Below the pieces are notes generated by a model, which ran no database searches, was not told the DNA's origin, and saw only the letters and a list, made by a program, of their open reading frames with translations. Shown piece after piece: positions 26,613-35,506 of a stretch of DNA of 64,000 nt. This DNA is from Dysgonomonas sp. PF1-14 (lineage in GTDB: Bacteria; Bacteroidota; Bacteroidia; Bacteroidales; Dysgonomonadaceae): positions 1 to 64,000 of the forward strand of contig NZ_JARXWN010000008.1 of NCBI RefSeq assembly GCF_029892965.1, in the 5' to 3' direction. A program made the position numbers and the translations under genes. Each line of letters begins with the position of its first letter. The stretch's first letter is position 1.

Positions 26613-26644
26613 CAAAACTACAAAAAGCAGTCGTATTTACAAAA
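26613..26644 (-). promoter_or_regulatory. Promoter of the ABC-F gene
   Basis: On the minus strand TTTTG, 19 bp, then TAGTTTTG. Both boxes and the spacing fit the Bacteroidetes consensus TTTG-N19-21-TAnnTTTG. Confidence 0.65.
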
Positions 26645-26684
26645 CATTAAGAGCGAAATATTTGGCAGCGTTCAGCGGATACAG

Positions 26685-26707
26685 CTCAATTCCGGTCTGT
26701 GTGTTGT
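26685..26707. repeat. R6 short repeat, copy 1
   Basis: The 23-bp string from CTCAATTCCGG to TGTGTGTTGT recurs exactly at 39334-39356. Both copies lie a short distance after a GCGAAATAT motif shared with R5. The origin is unknown. Confidence 0.5.
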
Positions 26708-26783
26708 GCTGCAAAAGGACGACTTGCTCTTTGGATAAGATACGTATCAAGACGCCCGCACCGGCAGATGAACACATAACTTA

Positions 26784-26967
26784 AGAGCCTGTTTAAATTT
26801 TACCAAAACATTTTGTTATCGTTCTTTTTTCGTTCATTTTCAGTCTCTTTTTGTCCGATTTTCCCCTTTCTTCAGCTTGAATAGCCCGCTATTCGCATTT
26901 CAGATAAGAAAAAATCATTCCAAAAATAGTGCTGAAAACCTAAACGAATAAAATTTAAACAGGCTCT
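26784..26967 (-). repeat. R2 MITE-like element, complete (R2b type), inverted
   Basis: Reverse complement of the 18435-18620 copy with few differences. Terminal repeats AGAGCCTGTTTAAATTTTA; centre GAATAGCCCGCTATTC. Confidence 0.85.
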
Positions 26968-27055
26968 AATTCAATTTCAGATTCACCATATATAATATAT
27001 TTAGATATATTTTGTACCTTGTGTTGTCTATTGTAAACTTTAATCTTCTGACACT

Positions 27056-28105
27056 ATGAAACAGTTATTCCTTTTATTATTCTTGTTGTCTGCATTTTCT
27101 TTACAGGCTCAGGATTCACAGGAAGTTACAGACCTCATCAAAGAAGGTATCCTCTACCACGATGCAGGCGACTATGAGCGGGCGATAGGTATGTATAAGA
27201 AAGCGTTGGACATTGCTCCCGATTCATATCTTGTCAATTATGAGATAGCAATGACATATATGCATACCAAAGATTACAACAATGCCATAAAATACTCAGA
27301 CAAAGCCATAAAGGTAGGCGGTGACAAGGCAATGGCGGCTTATATGAACAAAGGTTCGTGCCTTAACTATCTGGGTAAGCCGAAGGATGCACTGAAAGTA
27401 TTCGAAAAGGCTGAAAAAAAATTCAGTCCGCACTATCTCCTGTACTTCAACTGGGCGCTTGTGTACTATGGCATGAAAGAATATCCGAAAGCCGTTCCGA
27501 TTTTTGAGAAAGGGATCGGCCTGAATCCATTTCACGGGAGCAGTCATTTATATACAGGCTATTCGGAAGCCAATATGAATAACAAGATACAGCCTTTGTT
27601 GAGTTTTTATTATTTTCTGATGCTCGAACCACGAGGCAGCAGGGCAATGGATGTTTATGGCCTTTTGCAGCAATTGCTTAACGGGAATGTGTCCAAAACA
27701 GGGGAAAATAAGATTACAATCAGTCTCGATCCGAACAGCTTTAAGTCAGAATTTTCCACTACAGAGATGATTTTGCCTTTGATGATAGCTGCCAATACTA
27801 CTGAGATAAATAAGGATAAGACCGAAATGCAATTGTTTGTAAAAAATACGGAAACATTGTTTAGTTCACTGAAAGAATCGTTGGAAAACCGTAAAGCTGA
27901 TGGTAAGAGCCTCGACACTAAGAATAGTTTGTGGTGGAAGTTTTACATACCTTTCTTTAGCCGATTGTACGATTCGGGGAATGTAGAGGCGTTTTGCTAT
28001 TATATAAGCGGAGAGTTTTCGCCTGAGGCTGAAACATGGTTGCTGAATAATGAGGAGAAGAACACTAAATTCCTGAAATGGATAAAAGTATTAGACGACG
28101 AATAA
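27056..28105 (+). CDS. Periplasmic TPR protein
   Basis: 349 residues with a Sec signal (cleavage after LQA, about residue 18). Four consecutive TPR-like helical pairs occupy residues 26-165 (LIKEGILYHDAGDYERAIGMYKKALDIAPD, then three more). The C-terminal half is helical without a known motif. TPR domains mediate protein-protein contacts; the partner is unknown. Followed by a 7-bp-stem terminator. Confidence 0.85.
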   Translation: MKQLFLLLFLLSAFSLQAQDSQEVTDLIKEGILYHDAGDYERAIGMYKKALDIAPDSYLVNYEIAMTYMHTKDYNNAIKYSDKAIKVGGDKAMAAYMNKGSCLNYLGKPKDALKVFEKAEKKFSPHYLLYFNWALVYYGMKEYPKAVPIFEKGIGLNPFHGSSHLYTGYSEANMNNKIQPLLSFYYFLMLEPRGSRAMDVYGLLQQLLNGNVSKTGENKITISLDPNSFKSEFSTTEMILPLMIAANTTEINKDKTEMQLFVKNTETLFSSLKESLENRKADGKSLDTKNSLWWKFYIPFFSRLYDSGNVEAFCYYISGEFSPEAETWLLNNEEKNTKFLKWIKVLDDE

Positions 28106-28112
28106 AGATACA

Positions 28113-28140
28113 GGGGAGGACTTACGGTTCTCCCTTTTTT
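28113..28140 (+). terminator. Terminator of the TPR gene
   Basis: GGGAGGA / TTCTCCC stem (one G-T pair) followed by TTTTTT. Confidence 0.6.
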
Positions 28141-28171
28141 GTATAAAAGCAAAAGATTGTTTCAACCAAGA

Positions 28172-28345
28172 CTAGCTCGGAAACTCAATCTCATCGTCAT
28201 CGTACAGATTGTTGAGTTCGAAAGATAAACTGTCAAGCTCTTTATCGTACAGCTCCAGTATCTCTTTCGGAGTATCTGCCGGAGCGTCTTCTATCCGCTT
28301 TCTTACAAGCTCTATTTCATTTTCCAGTTCTTCGCGTCTATCCAT
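28172..28345 (-). CDS. Small acidic helical protein, 57 residues
   Basis: ATG at 28345 to TAG at 28172. The product begins MDRREELENEIELVRKR and ends with an acidic DDDEIEF tail. The heptad-like spacing of Leu, Ile and Val in the first 20 residues suggests a coiled coil. Codon use is normal, with few rare codons, and it is the only open frame in this 360-bp gap. I do not recognise a family; no strong ribosome-binding site is visible, which is common in Bacteroidetes. Confidence 0.6.
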   Translation of the reverse strand: MDRREELENEIELVRKRIEDAPADTPKEILELYDKELDSLSFELNNLYDDDEIEFPS

Positions 28346-28410
28346 TGTGTACTGTATTAACGGTTTCTTTATAGTTAACAGTCGATGAAAGAGAAAAGTT
28401 TATAGAAAGA

Positions 28411-28443
28411 AAAAACCGCAGGCGGATTGCCTGCGGTTTTTTG
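28411..28443 (-). terminator. Terminator of the long PCMD gene
   Basis: AAAAACCGCAGGC / GCCTGCGGTTTTTT; a 13-bp stem with A- and T-runs, so active on either strand. Confidence 0.88.
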
Positions 28444-28465
28444 GTATGTTGGATTGTGCTGTTTA

Positions 28466-30103
28466 TTATTCGGAGATAATTTCTACATCATCGATAACGA
28501 GTCTGCTTCCAATGGCTCCATCATATTTTATTCCATCTTTGCTGGATGAGAAAATAACAGTGAATTTGTATTTCTTTGAAGAATCATAGGTTTTTCCACT
28601 ATAATCAAGTGTTATTTCGAAAGGAGAAAACTCATTTTTTTCTTCATCATTGGTCATGATAGCTTTTGCTACAATCTTTTCAGAGGTATAGATATCATGT
28701 CCTGTAAGTATATCTGTATCATTCTCTACTTCATAAAGTACAGCTGAGACAGACATTCCATCTTTTTTCCCTGTAGTATCAAGTTCCAGATTGTTATAAA
28801 ATTCAGTGCCGGCTTTGTATTTATAATATCCTCTAACTTTCAAAGGCTTCTTGTCAAACAAAATGCCGAATTTAGTACTGGCCAAATGATCTGTCGAATT
28901 TGTAATGAAGCTCCCAAGAAACATTGTCCCTGCAGTAACTTTAGGAATCTGATTTCCGAAAAGCATTTTCCCTTTAGTGTCTAAAGAATATATTTCTGCT
29001 GCATAATTTCCCGATCGCTTATCTTCTGTAGGGTTTATTGGATAGCCACCTGTATAACCAGTCATACCTGAAAGCAATTTTATAAGCTTCACAGCATCAT
29101 TAGAGCTTGCCCATCCTTCAGTTATTTGATATTTTAATGCTTGAGAATCTCCGGACAGTGACCAGTTTTCAAATCCATATTTTGCAATTGTAGCTTTTCT
29201 TGCTGTCACATCATACTCAGTCTTAGTAACACCATCTTCGGCTGTAACTGTGAATTTAACTGTGCCGCCGCTAAAGTCTACCTTAGTACCCGATGCTGGA
29301 GATACAGTAGCATTTTCCGATAGTGTGATAATAGGGATTATATCTTTAAGTTGTGCTGCTGTTGCATTCGGATCTACATAGAAATAGATATTAGATCCGT
29401 CCATTACAGCATCTATTACTACAGCTGCCCCCGATACGCTGAAGCTCGATATTGAAGTTTCAGGGCTTGGTGCCTTTTTACATATAACGTTGTATTCGGT
29501 CTTGCCTTTTCCATCTCCCGCATTCACTGTAAATTTAACAGCACCACCCGAGAAGTCTACTTTGCTGCCCGATGCAGGCGTAACTGTAGCCTGTGGCGAA
29601 ACGGTAATATCAGGTGTAAGTTCTTTCAGCTGCTCGTCAGTAGCATAGAAATCTACATAGAAAGTTATATCCGTACCATCTATTTCCGGCTGTGTTACTA
29701 CGACCTCGTCGGAGAAACTCATTCCCAGAATTTCTGCATCAGGGTTTGCAGCTCTTTTGTACGTTACATTGTATTCTGTAGAGTGCATCCAGTCTTGTGA
29801 TGTCACAGTAAACTTCACAGTACCTCCTGTAAAATCTACTTTACTGCCCGATTCGGGAGATACAGTAGCTCCTGTGGATAGTATAATTGTGGGAACCATT
29901 TCCTTTAATTCTTCGTCTGTAGTACTATAAGCTACATAGAAAGTAACATTTGTACCTTCCATCTTAGGAAGCCCTATCACAGATGGTGTGTCAAATGCTA
30001 TAAACTTCATCTCCGCTTCAGAGTTTAGTGGCTTGTCGTCACAGGCTGTAAAAAAGCCTAAAGACATGATTGACAGCACTAAGTAAAAGATTTTCTTATT
30101 CAT
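28466..30103 (-). CDS. PCMD-domain surface lipoprotein, three Ig-like repeats
   Basis: 545 residues from the ATG at 30103, lipoprotein Cys21 (FFTAC) followed by DDK. Three tandem DUF5018-like beta-sandwiches of about 88 residues are visible; each carries a block like ATVSPxSGxKVDFSGGTVKFTV followed by a TEYxV strand. The PCMD domain follows from about residue 315 (AKYGFENWSL, GNYAAEIYSLDT, MFLGSFIT, RGYYKYKAG, SRLVIDDVEIIS). It is a paralogue of the one-repeat protein at 20624-21751 and has no adjacent barrel gene. Repeat number variation points to surface exposure. Confidence 0.85.
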   Translation of the reverse strand: MNKKIFYLVLSIMSLGFFTACDDKPLNSEAEMKFIAFDTPSVIGLPKMEGTNVTFYVAYSTTDEELKEMVPTIILSTGATVSPESGSKVDFTGGTVKFTVTSQDWMHSTEYNVTYKRAANPDAEILGMSFSDEVVVTQPEIDGTDITFYVDFYATDEQLKELTPDITVSPQATVTPASGSKVDFSGGAVKFTVNAGDGKGKTEYNVICKKAPSPETSISSFSVSGAAVVIDAVMDGSNIYFYVDPNATAAQLKDIIPIITLSENATVSPASGTKVDFSGGTVKFTVTAEDGVTKTEYDVTARKATIAKYGFENWSLSGDSQALKYQITEGWASSNDAVKLIKLLSGMTGYTGGYPINPTEDKRSGNYAAEIYSLDTKGKMLFGNQIPKVTAGTMFLGSFITNSTDHLASTKFGILFDKKPLKVRGYYKYKAGTEFYNNLELDTTGKKDGMSVSAVLYEVENDTDILTGHDIYTSEKIVAKAIMTNDEEKNEFSPFEITLDYSGKTYDSSKKYKFTVIFSSSKDGIKYDGAIGSRLVIDDVEIISE

Positions 30104-30382
30104 AATCAAGTATTAAATAAATGTTTGTATCAACCTAATTGTTTATAAATCTGGACTTTTTAATTTCAGCGAACAAAAGTACTTAATAAAACAAAATTAA
30201 TGTCTTCAAAAAAGAGTAAACTAGATAGAATAAATGTTTTTTAATAAATTTTTAATAATAATTCACATTCCCGTTAATTTTTCGTGAAAAAACTAGCTGT
30301 GCATCCCAATACTCACTTGTTTATTTTGTTATATCAGCTAATATGAATATATTTACACTAGGATTTGTTAATTAACTTTTTT

Positions 30383-30850
30383 ATGAGCAAGCTTATTATT
30401 AATTCCTACGAAGATTTTGAAAAATGCGTAGGTCAGGAATTAGGAACGTCTGATTATCTGAAAATCACACAAGAACGTATCAATTTATTTGCAGAAGCCA
30501 CTCTCGACTATCAATGGATACATACCGACCCGGAGCGTGCAAAGGTAGAAAGCCCATTTAAAAACACCATTGCACATGGTTATCTGATGGTATCGGTACT
30601 GCCATACCTCTGGGATCAGATTATAGAAGTGAATAATATAAAAATGCTGATAAACTACGGTATCGAAAAGCTAAAATTCAACCAGCCGGTAGTAGTCGAC
30701 AGCGAAGTACGCCTGAGGGTGAAACTGGCTTCGCTCGTTAATCTCAGAGGCATAGCCAAAGCTGAGCTGAAAGTGGTGTTGGAGATAAAAGACAGCCCTA
30801 AAAATGCACTGGAAGAAACAGTTATCTTCCTGTACCATTTCAATAGCTAA
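30383..30850 (+). CDS. MaoC-like (R)-specific hydratase
   Basis: 155 residues from the ATG at 30383; an earlier TTG is rejected. Single hotdog fold. The catalytic pair sits in AEATLDYQWIHTDPERA (Asp and His of the hydratase motif), followed by SPFKNTIAHGYLMVSVLP with the conserved HG turn. These enzymes hydrate trans-2-enoyl-CoA to (R)-3-hydroxyacyl-CoA. No fatty-acid gene is adjacent, so the pathway role is open. A terminator follows directly. Confidence 0.88.
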   Translation: MSKLIINSYEDFEKCVGQELGTSDYLKITQERINLFAEATLDYQWIHTDPERAKVESPFKNTIAHGYLMVSVLPYLWDQIIEVNNIKMLINYGIEKLKFNQPVVVDSEVRLRVKLASLVNLRGIAKAELKVVLEIKDSPKNALEETVIFLYHFNS

Positions 30851-30876
30851 AATATCCGGATAATAATATAATAATG

Positions 30877-30912
30877 CGGGAGGCTTTAATGAAGATTAGC
30901 CTCCCGTATTCT
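30877..30912 (+). terminator. Terminator of the MaoC gene
   Basis: CGGGAGGCT / AGCCTCCCG stem followed by a T-rich stretch. Confidence 0.75.
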
Positions 30913-30961
30913 ATTTTATATCGCTAACGCTGCCTGTGTGAGTAGATTCATCGCATGAAAA

Positions 30962-31675
30962 TCACATAATCGAGTTGTAGCTTACATGTGCCTTAATCAG
31001 CGCTTTCCACTGTATGTTTGCAGCAGGAATGTCTTTCGGATGATATTTCGGATTCTGCCCTGTGAGGCATACATAGTCATCACCTAGCTGAGACCGTTCC
31101 AGATTTTTAATTGTCAGGTACTCTTCCCCGTCTATTATTACATACAAAATGTACATTTCGCCCCAATGTATATGCTTTGTATTATTTGCCGTTTTGTAGC
31201 ACACAATATCTCCCGGCTTTATCAGTGGGTACATACTGTCAGTTTTCACATAGCCCGATCCGTCGCATGTATTCAGTTTCGGAATAGACAGATAGCCCTC
31301 GCAGTGATGTAACTCTTTATAGGTGAAGATAGGAATAAACTCGAGAGGAGATTCCATTCTGATCAGGCGATCGTCGTTGATTGTTGCCGGATCTACATTT
31401 GCCACAGCTGCATACTGGTCGCGTATCGATCCCAGATCGCTGTAAATGTTGAATGACGAAGATTTTAACATTTCTCCTTCACCTGTTATAAGCCATTCCA
31501 GGCTCAGGTCGGGATATGCGTTATGAATTTTCACGATAGTATCGCCGGTTATCCCGCTTTTTTTATCCAAAGTGCCGTTGGCAATACCGGTTTGAGTATA
31601 AAATTTGTTTTTCGATATAGCCAGACTTTCCAGAAACTCTAAAATTCTATCTTTTTGTGTTAATTTTTTATCCAT
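30962..31675 (-). CDS. HTH/S24 peptidase-type repressor (phage CI/LexA-like)
   Basis: 237 residues. The N-terminus has an XRE-like HTH (LAISKNKFYTQTGIANGTLDKKSGITGDTIVKIHNAY) common in Bacteroides prophage repressors. The C-terminus is an S24 domain: VKTDSMYPLIKPGDIV with the Ser147 nucleophile and YLTIKNL with the Lys190 base. No obvious Ala-Gly or Cys-Gly self-cleavage site is seen in the linker. It diverges from the FISUMP gene, and two palindromes lie in the shared 309-bp intergenic region, likely its operators. It may be a stress or prophage-related switch. Confidence 0.85.
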   Translation of the reverse strand: MDKKLTQKDRILEFLESLAISKNKFYTQTGIANGTLDKKSGITGDTIVKIHNAYPDLSLEWLITGEGEMLKSSSFNIYSDLGSIRDQYAAVANVDPATINDDRLIRMESPLEFIPIFTYKELHHCEGYLSIPKLNTCDGSGYVKTDSMYPLIKPGDIVCYKTANNTKHIHWGEMYILYVIIDGEEYLTIKNLERSQLGDDYVCLTGQNPKYHPKDIPAANIQWKALIKAHVSYNSIM

Positions 31676-31699
31676 TTATTATTGTGTATTGATTCATCA

Positions 31700-31720
31700 T
31701 GTATAGTTTGTGGCTATACA
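31700..31720. promoter_or_regulatory. Operator candidate for the S24 repressor
   Basis: TGTATAG, 7-bp spacer, CTATACA: a perfect inverted repeat 25 bp before the repressor start codon. A second palindrome TATACGTATA lies at 31820-31829 in the same intergenic region and shares the TATA-C/G core. Confidence 0.55.
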
Positions 31721-31882
31721 TTACTCGTACAGTTTGTAAAATTTCTCATAAATATACTATTTAGAATTGATATATAGCGAATATCTATGTGAAAAACACT
31801 TTTAAAATGTTATAAAGTTTATACGTATAGTAATAAATCTAAATAAATTGTCACAATGTAGACAATTTTACATAGTCAGTAT

Positions 31883-31890
31883 TAACTTTG
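31883..31890 (+). promoter_or_regulatory. Candidate -7 box of the FISUMP gene
   Basis: TAACTTTG fits TAnnTTTG about 95 bp before the start codon at 31985. No convincing -33 TTTG; ATTTTA is at the expected distance. Confidence 0.45.
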
Positions 31891-31984
31891 CATAGTTCAT
31901 TCGATGAATCACTCTCGTAACTAATAATTTTTAATAAAAAAGCGAGTAAACAGTTAATTACACAAGACAACAAAGACAAACAAA

Positions 31985-33421
31985 ATGAGAACATTAACAA
32001 GAAAAATCTTATTCGTTCTGGTATATTTTTTAATTGCGATTTTTTACTCAACTCCACTCATCTCTCAGGTCACAATAGGTATGGGAGCTGCTCCCAGCAA
32101 GACCGGACTGCTCCAACTCAAAGATCAGGAATCCGATGAAGATAATATTACCAGTACCACCGGAGGCTTTATACTGCCTCGTGTAGCTCTCAAAGACATA
32201 TATACATTAGAACCCTTTGTCGATCCTGCCGATAATGAGTACCAGAACTACAAACGTGAAAGCGTGGGTACGATGGTATATAATGTAGTAGTGCTACCTC
32301 CCGATATAGTTCCCGGTATTTATTTCTGGGACGGCGAACGATGGGTAAACGTTATCTCTACCAATGTGACAGAACCCGATCCCCCCCAGACACCCGATGA
32401 CGGGTTGTACAACTCAAACATAGACGACCCTCTGAACCTGACACTGCCTAACTCTTATCTGCTGCAACAGGGACACCCTCTGATTATACCTGTGATGAAG
32501 GGATATGCGACATGGAAGCAGGTGCTCGATCCGGAAGAAAGCGATCTGGTAGGAAAACTGACGACAAAATTGCTGTGGCAGAGTAAACAAAACCTGATAA
32601 AAAGCGTAGAGCTATATGGCGGAGACAAAGGGAAGGACTCTAAGGTGAAGATAGAGACTTACGATGTGGATGGCAATGCCGTAGTAGGCATACTCATAAA
32701 TGGTGTTGTAAAATGGAGCTGGCATATATGGATAACAAACTATGATCCGGAAGAAGAGGGTGCTTACAGAGAGCACAACGGCGTTACGTTTATGGATCGT
32801 AATTTGGGTGCCTTATACACCGGAAAAAACAATATACTTACCGGAGGGATGAACTACCAGTGGGGGCGTAAAGATCCGTTCCCGGGAACTTCCAGCCTAG
32901 AAGTGAACGATGTGGAACGAAAATTATACGATATAGAAAACAATGAAGTCTCACTTGAAAAAATAGCAGCTCCGTCTGGGGACAACAGGCCAAACTCTGT
33001 TGAAAATCCGATGACCTATTATACTGCTAACGGTAACTGGGCGAACAGTAATATCAACTTCTGGGATAGAGGAGGAGAAAAGGGCATAGTAGACCCCTGC
33101 CCGAGAGGATGGCGTGTACCAAAAAACCGAAGTGTGTGGAGCGGGCTGTCGGAAGACTTAAAGTACCGCGCAGTGGAAGAAGGCGGCCTCAACTGGGATA
33201 AAGACGGCTACGACAACGGTTTTTACCCTTCAGCCGGATTCAGGGAGGCAACCAGTGGTAATTCTAAGATAAGTGGTAAAGTAGGATATTACTGGACGAG
33301 TGAAATAACAGACAATTCCACGAATGCTTATTGTCTGTTTTTCGGTGTACACGAAATAAACCTGAGAGACAGGCGCGCGCTGAAAGCGCAAGCTAATTCT
33401 GTGCGCTGTGTAAAAGAATAA
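31985..33421 (+). CDS. FISUMP-domain (Fibrobacter succinogenes major paralogue) secreted protein
   Basis: 478 residues with a signal peptide. The C-terminal 220 residues carry the FISUMP hallmarks: MDRNLGALYTG, GMNYQWGRKDPFPG, NPMTYYT, DPCPRGWRVPKNRSVW, GFYPSAGFRE, GYYWTSE and SVRCVKE. The N-terminal 240 residues are not recognised; VTIGMGAAPSKTGLLQLKDQ near the mature end resembles the N-terminal part of Bacteroidetes surface proteins linked to major fimbria-like proteins. It diverges from the S24 repressor. The fold resembles C-type-lectin-like modules, so a binding role is possible. Confidence 0.8.
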   Translation: MRTLTRKILFVLVYFLIAIFYSTPLISQVTIGMGAAPSKTGLLQLKDQESDEDNITSTTGGFILPRVALKDIYTLEPFVDPADNEYQNYKRESVGTMVYNVVVLPPDIVPGIYFWDGERWVNVISTNVTEPDPPQTPDDGLYNSNIDDPLNLTLPNSYLLQQGHPLIIPVMKGYATWKQVLDPEESDLVGKLTTKLLWQSKQNLIKSVELYGGDKGKDSKVKIETYDVDGNAVVGILINGVVKWSWHIWITNYDPEEEGAYREHNGVTFMDRNLGALYTGKNNILTGGMNYQWGRKDPFPGTSSLEVNDVERKLYDIENNEVSLEKIAAPSGDNRPNSVENPMTYYTANGNWANSNINFWDRGGEKGIVDPCPRGWRVPKNRSVWSGLSEDLKYRAVEEGGLNWDKDGYDNGFYPSAGFREATSGNSKISGKVGYYWTSEITDNSTNAYCLFFGVHEINLRDRRALKAQANSVRCVKE

Positions 33422-33476
33422 TAAGATAATCTTGGAATAATACTATGTGTTGTTTTTATTAAAGTGTTAGTTTGCA

Positions 33477-33512
33477 AAGCACGGGCTGTGAAGTTCGTGC
33501 TTTATTTTTTTA
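33477..33512 (+). terminator. Terminator of the FISUMP gene
   Basis: AAGCACG / CGTGCTT stem followed by TATTTTTTT. Confidence 0.75.
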
Positions 33513-33514
33513 TT

Positions 33515-33617
33515 CTTTCTTCAGCTTGAATAGCTCGCTATTCGCGCTTCAGATAAGAAAAAATCATTCCAAAAATAGTTCTGAAAACCTAAACGAATAA
33601 AATTTAAACAGGCTCTA
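33515..33617 (-). repeat. R2 element, half copy (R2b type)
   Basis: Matches the 3' half of the copy at 26784-26967 from TTTCTTCAGCTTGAATAGC to AAATTTAAACAGGCTCTA. The other half is absent; it starts just after the FISUMP terminator. Confidence 0.8.
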
Positions 33618-33642
33618 AATCTATTACAGAAAAGCATTCAAT

Positions 33643-34311
33643 TTATATATCTTCCTCCAATATATCATCGAGAAACCTTCCCAACGGTTGCATTATCTTG
33701 TACATATCGGTTGCGAAAGCAACAAAATCGTCGCTGAACAGCTGCTCTTGGGTGACAGGTTTCAGTGCATAAAAGTGTTTTAATTTCAGGTATTCGGCAG
33801 CAGGATGATTTTTGTCGAACCCATTGGGCACACGTTGCAACATATCCTCATCGCGGTAGAGATCACCTATTTCTTTCTTGAATTTTTTCTCTTTTATAAT
33901 CTCTTCGAGCATCTCAAAATCATTGTAGATACCGCGCCGCATCTTCTTCAACTGGTCGGGCATTAGCATATATTGTCCGTATGAGATAAATATCTCTTCG
34001 GGTGACAGGTGCAGGTAGTAGCCCGATAGCCTGCCTGCGATATGCGGGCGGAATACGGCACCAAAATTGGTCTTGTAAGGTGTTTTATCCGCAGCAAAGC
34101 GGGTGTCTCTGTATATGCGGAACATACATTTCTTCGGATTGAGCAGTCCTATTTCCGAATCGAACATGGCGATGGACTGAATGAGTTGCCCCACGAGTAT
34201 TTCGAAATCTGCACGGGCACGTTCATACCATTTTTTGTTTTCGGTAAACCATTCGCGGTTGTTGTTACCCTGCAATGCTACAAGGAAATCAAGAGTATCT
34301 TTTTTCAGCAT
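33643..34311 (-). CDS. DUF2461 family protein
   Basis: 222 residues, the standard size. Signature blocks: LDFLVALQGNNNREWFTENKKWYE at the N-terminus, MFRIYRDTRFAADKTPYKTNFGAVF, and GYYLHLSPEEIFISYGQY. The family is widespread and of unknown biochemistry. It is monocistronic here as far as visible. Confidence 0.9.
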   Translation of the reverse strand: MLKKDTLDFLVALQGNNNREWFTENKKWYERARADFEILVGQLIQSIAMFDSEIGLLNPKKCMFRIYRDTRFAADKTPYKTNFGAVFRPHIAGRLSGYYLHLSPEEIFISYGQYMLMPDQLKKMRRGIYNDFEMLEEIIKEKKFKKEIGDLYRDEDMLQRVPNGFDKNHPAAEYLKLKHFYALKPVTQEQLFSDDFVAFATDMYKIMQPLGRFLDDILEEDI

Positions 34312-34498
34312 AGTTTCTAATATTAAGCAAACTGTAAAGATAATGTTTTATAGGATAAGTAAGTCTGTTGTTGTATTTAATAGAACGTTTATTCAATACA
34401 ATCTCAAATACTGATTCGCATAATTAATCAAAATACCATATTTGTGGAAGATAAATTTTTGCTTTACATTTGATACCTGAACTTTAGCTCTCTACACG

Positions 34499-35506
34499 AT
34501 GAAAAAATCACCACTGCTTTTTATTATCTGTATACTGGCTGCCTGTAGCGATCGCAACAGCATGGAAAACTACTCGCTGCTTACCAATCTGGGCGATATG
34601 GAACAGACCGTATTTGTGCCTGCATTGGAAAGCCCTGTTGGTGCGAATGAGAATGTTATATATACACCTACCTTGCTTTTTGCTTGGGACGAAGTGCGGA
34701 AAGTAACGGGACAACCGATAGAATACACTGCCGACTCGCTATCGGACTTTGATGTGCTGAATACCTCCACATCATTTCTGGAAGCACTGGACAAGGGAGA
34801 ATACAAGACGACAGTGGAGGTAGAAGAAGATAAGATAGCAACTAGCGCCTCTTTCAAGAAGTCCCTGTTTTTCGGCACAGAATTTCAAAAAGCGGAGAAG
34901 CCGTTGCTATTCGGCGATTCACAGGTGAGGGCTTTCGGTATGTATGATTATCAGGAAGATGTGGCAAAAAACATCAGCATGCTTCATTACCGGAGTGACA
35001 GCCTTTTTGTGATATCGCTGCGCCCCAAGGAAGAAGGGCATGAAATAATCCTTGCCAAAGGTATCGACAGCATACAATCTCTGTCCGATGCTTATTCTCA
35101 GATAAATTTGCTGATAAAAACAGGCAGGCAAGACACTGTGAATATCTGGAAGCATTTTATAACAAGTATGGACAAACTGTCTATACCCGTTATCAGTTTC
35201 AATCTGGAGACTAATTACGGCAATATAGAAGGGCAGAATTTTAAAGTAGTAGTACAGGAGTACAATGTTGTAACTGCCCGTCAAACTACCAAGTTTGTGC
35301 TGAATGAATCGGGTGCTGCTGTGGAGAGTTATGCATCTGTTGAGGTTAAATCAGTATCTGCTGTGCTCTCTTTTGAAGAACAAAAACCCAAAAACCTCGT
35401 CTTCGACAAGCCCTTTATCATCATTATGAAGCACCGAAACCGTACGAACCCTTACTTTGTAGCGCGTATAGCTAACGAAGAACTGCTGGTGAAGGAAGTT
35501 AACTGA
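34499..35506 (+). CDS. Lipoprotein resembling a diverged, shortened serpin
   Basis: 335 residues, lipoprotein Cys16 (ILAAC). The C-terminal 80 residues have serpin-like features: ARQTTKFVLNESGAAVESYASVEV, similar to the hinge block (E-x-G-x-x-A-x-x-x-x), and FDKPFIIIMKHRNRTNPYFVARIANEE, similar to strands 4B/5B (PFxFxIxxxxxxxxLFxGRxxxP). The upstream part lacks other clear serpin blocks and is about 40-50 residues shorter than typical serpins. Secreted bacterial serpins inhibit host or competitor proteases. Assignment is tentative. The stop overlaps the convergent GNAT gene by 8 bp. Confidence 0.5.
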   Translation: MKKSPLLFIICILAACSDRNSMENYSLLTNLGDMEQTVFVPALESPVGANENVIYTPTLLFAWDEVRKVTGQPIEYTADSLSDFDVLNTSTSFLEALDKGEYKTTVEVEEDKIATSASFKKSLFFGTEFQKAEKPLLFGDSQVRAFGMYDYQEDVAKNISMLHYRSDSLFVISLRPKEEGHEIILAKGIDSIQSLSDAYSQINLLIKTGRQDTVNIWKHFITSMDKLSIPVISFNLETNYGNIEGQNFKVVVQEYNVVTARQTTKFVLNESGAAVESYASVEVKSVSAVLSFEEQKPKNLVFDKPFIIIMKHRNRTNPYFVARIANEELLVKEVN

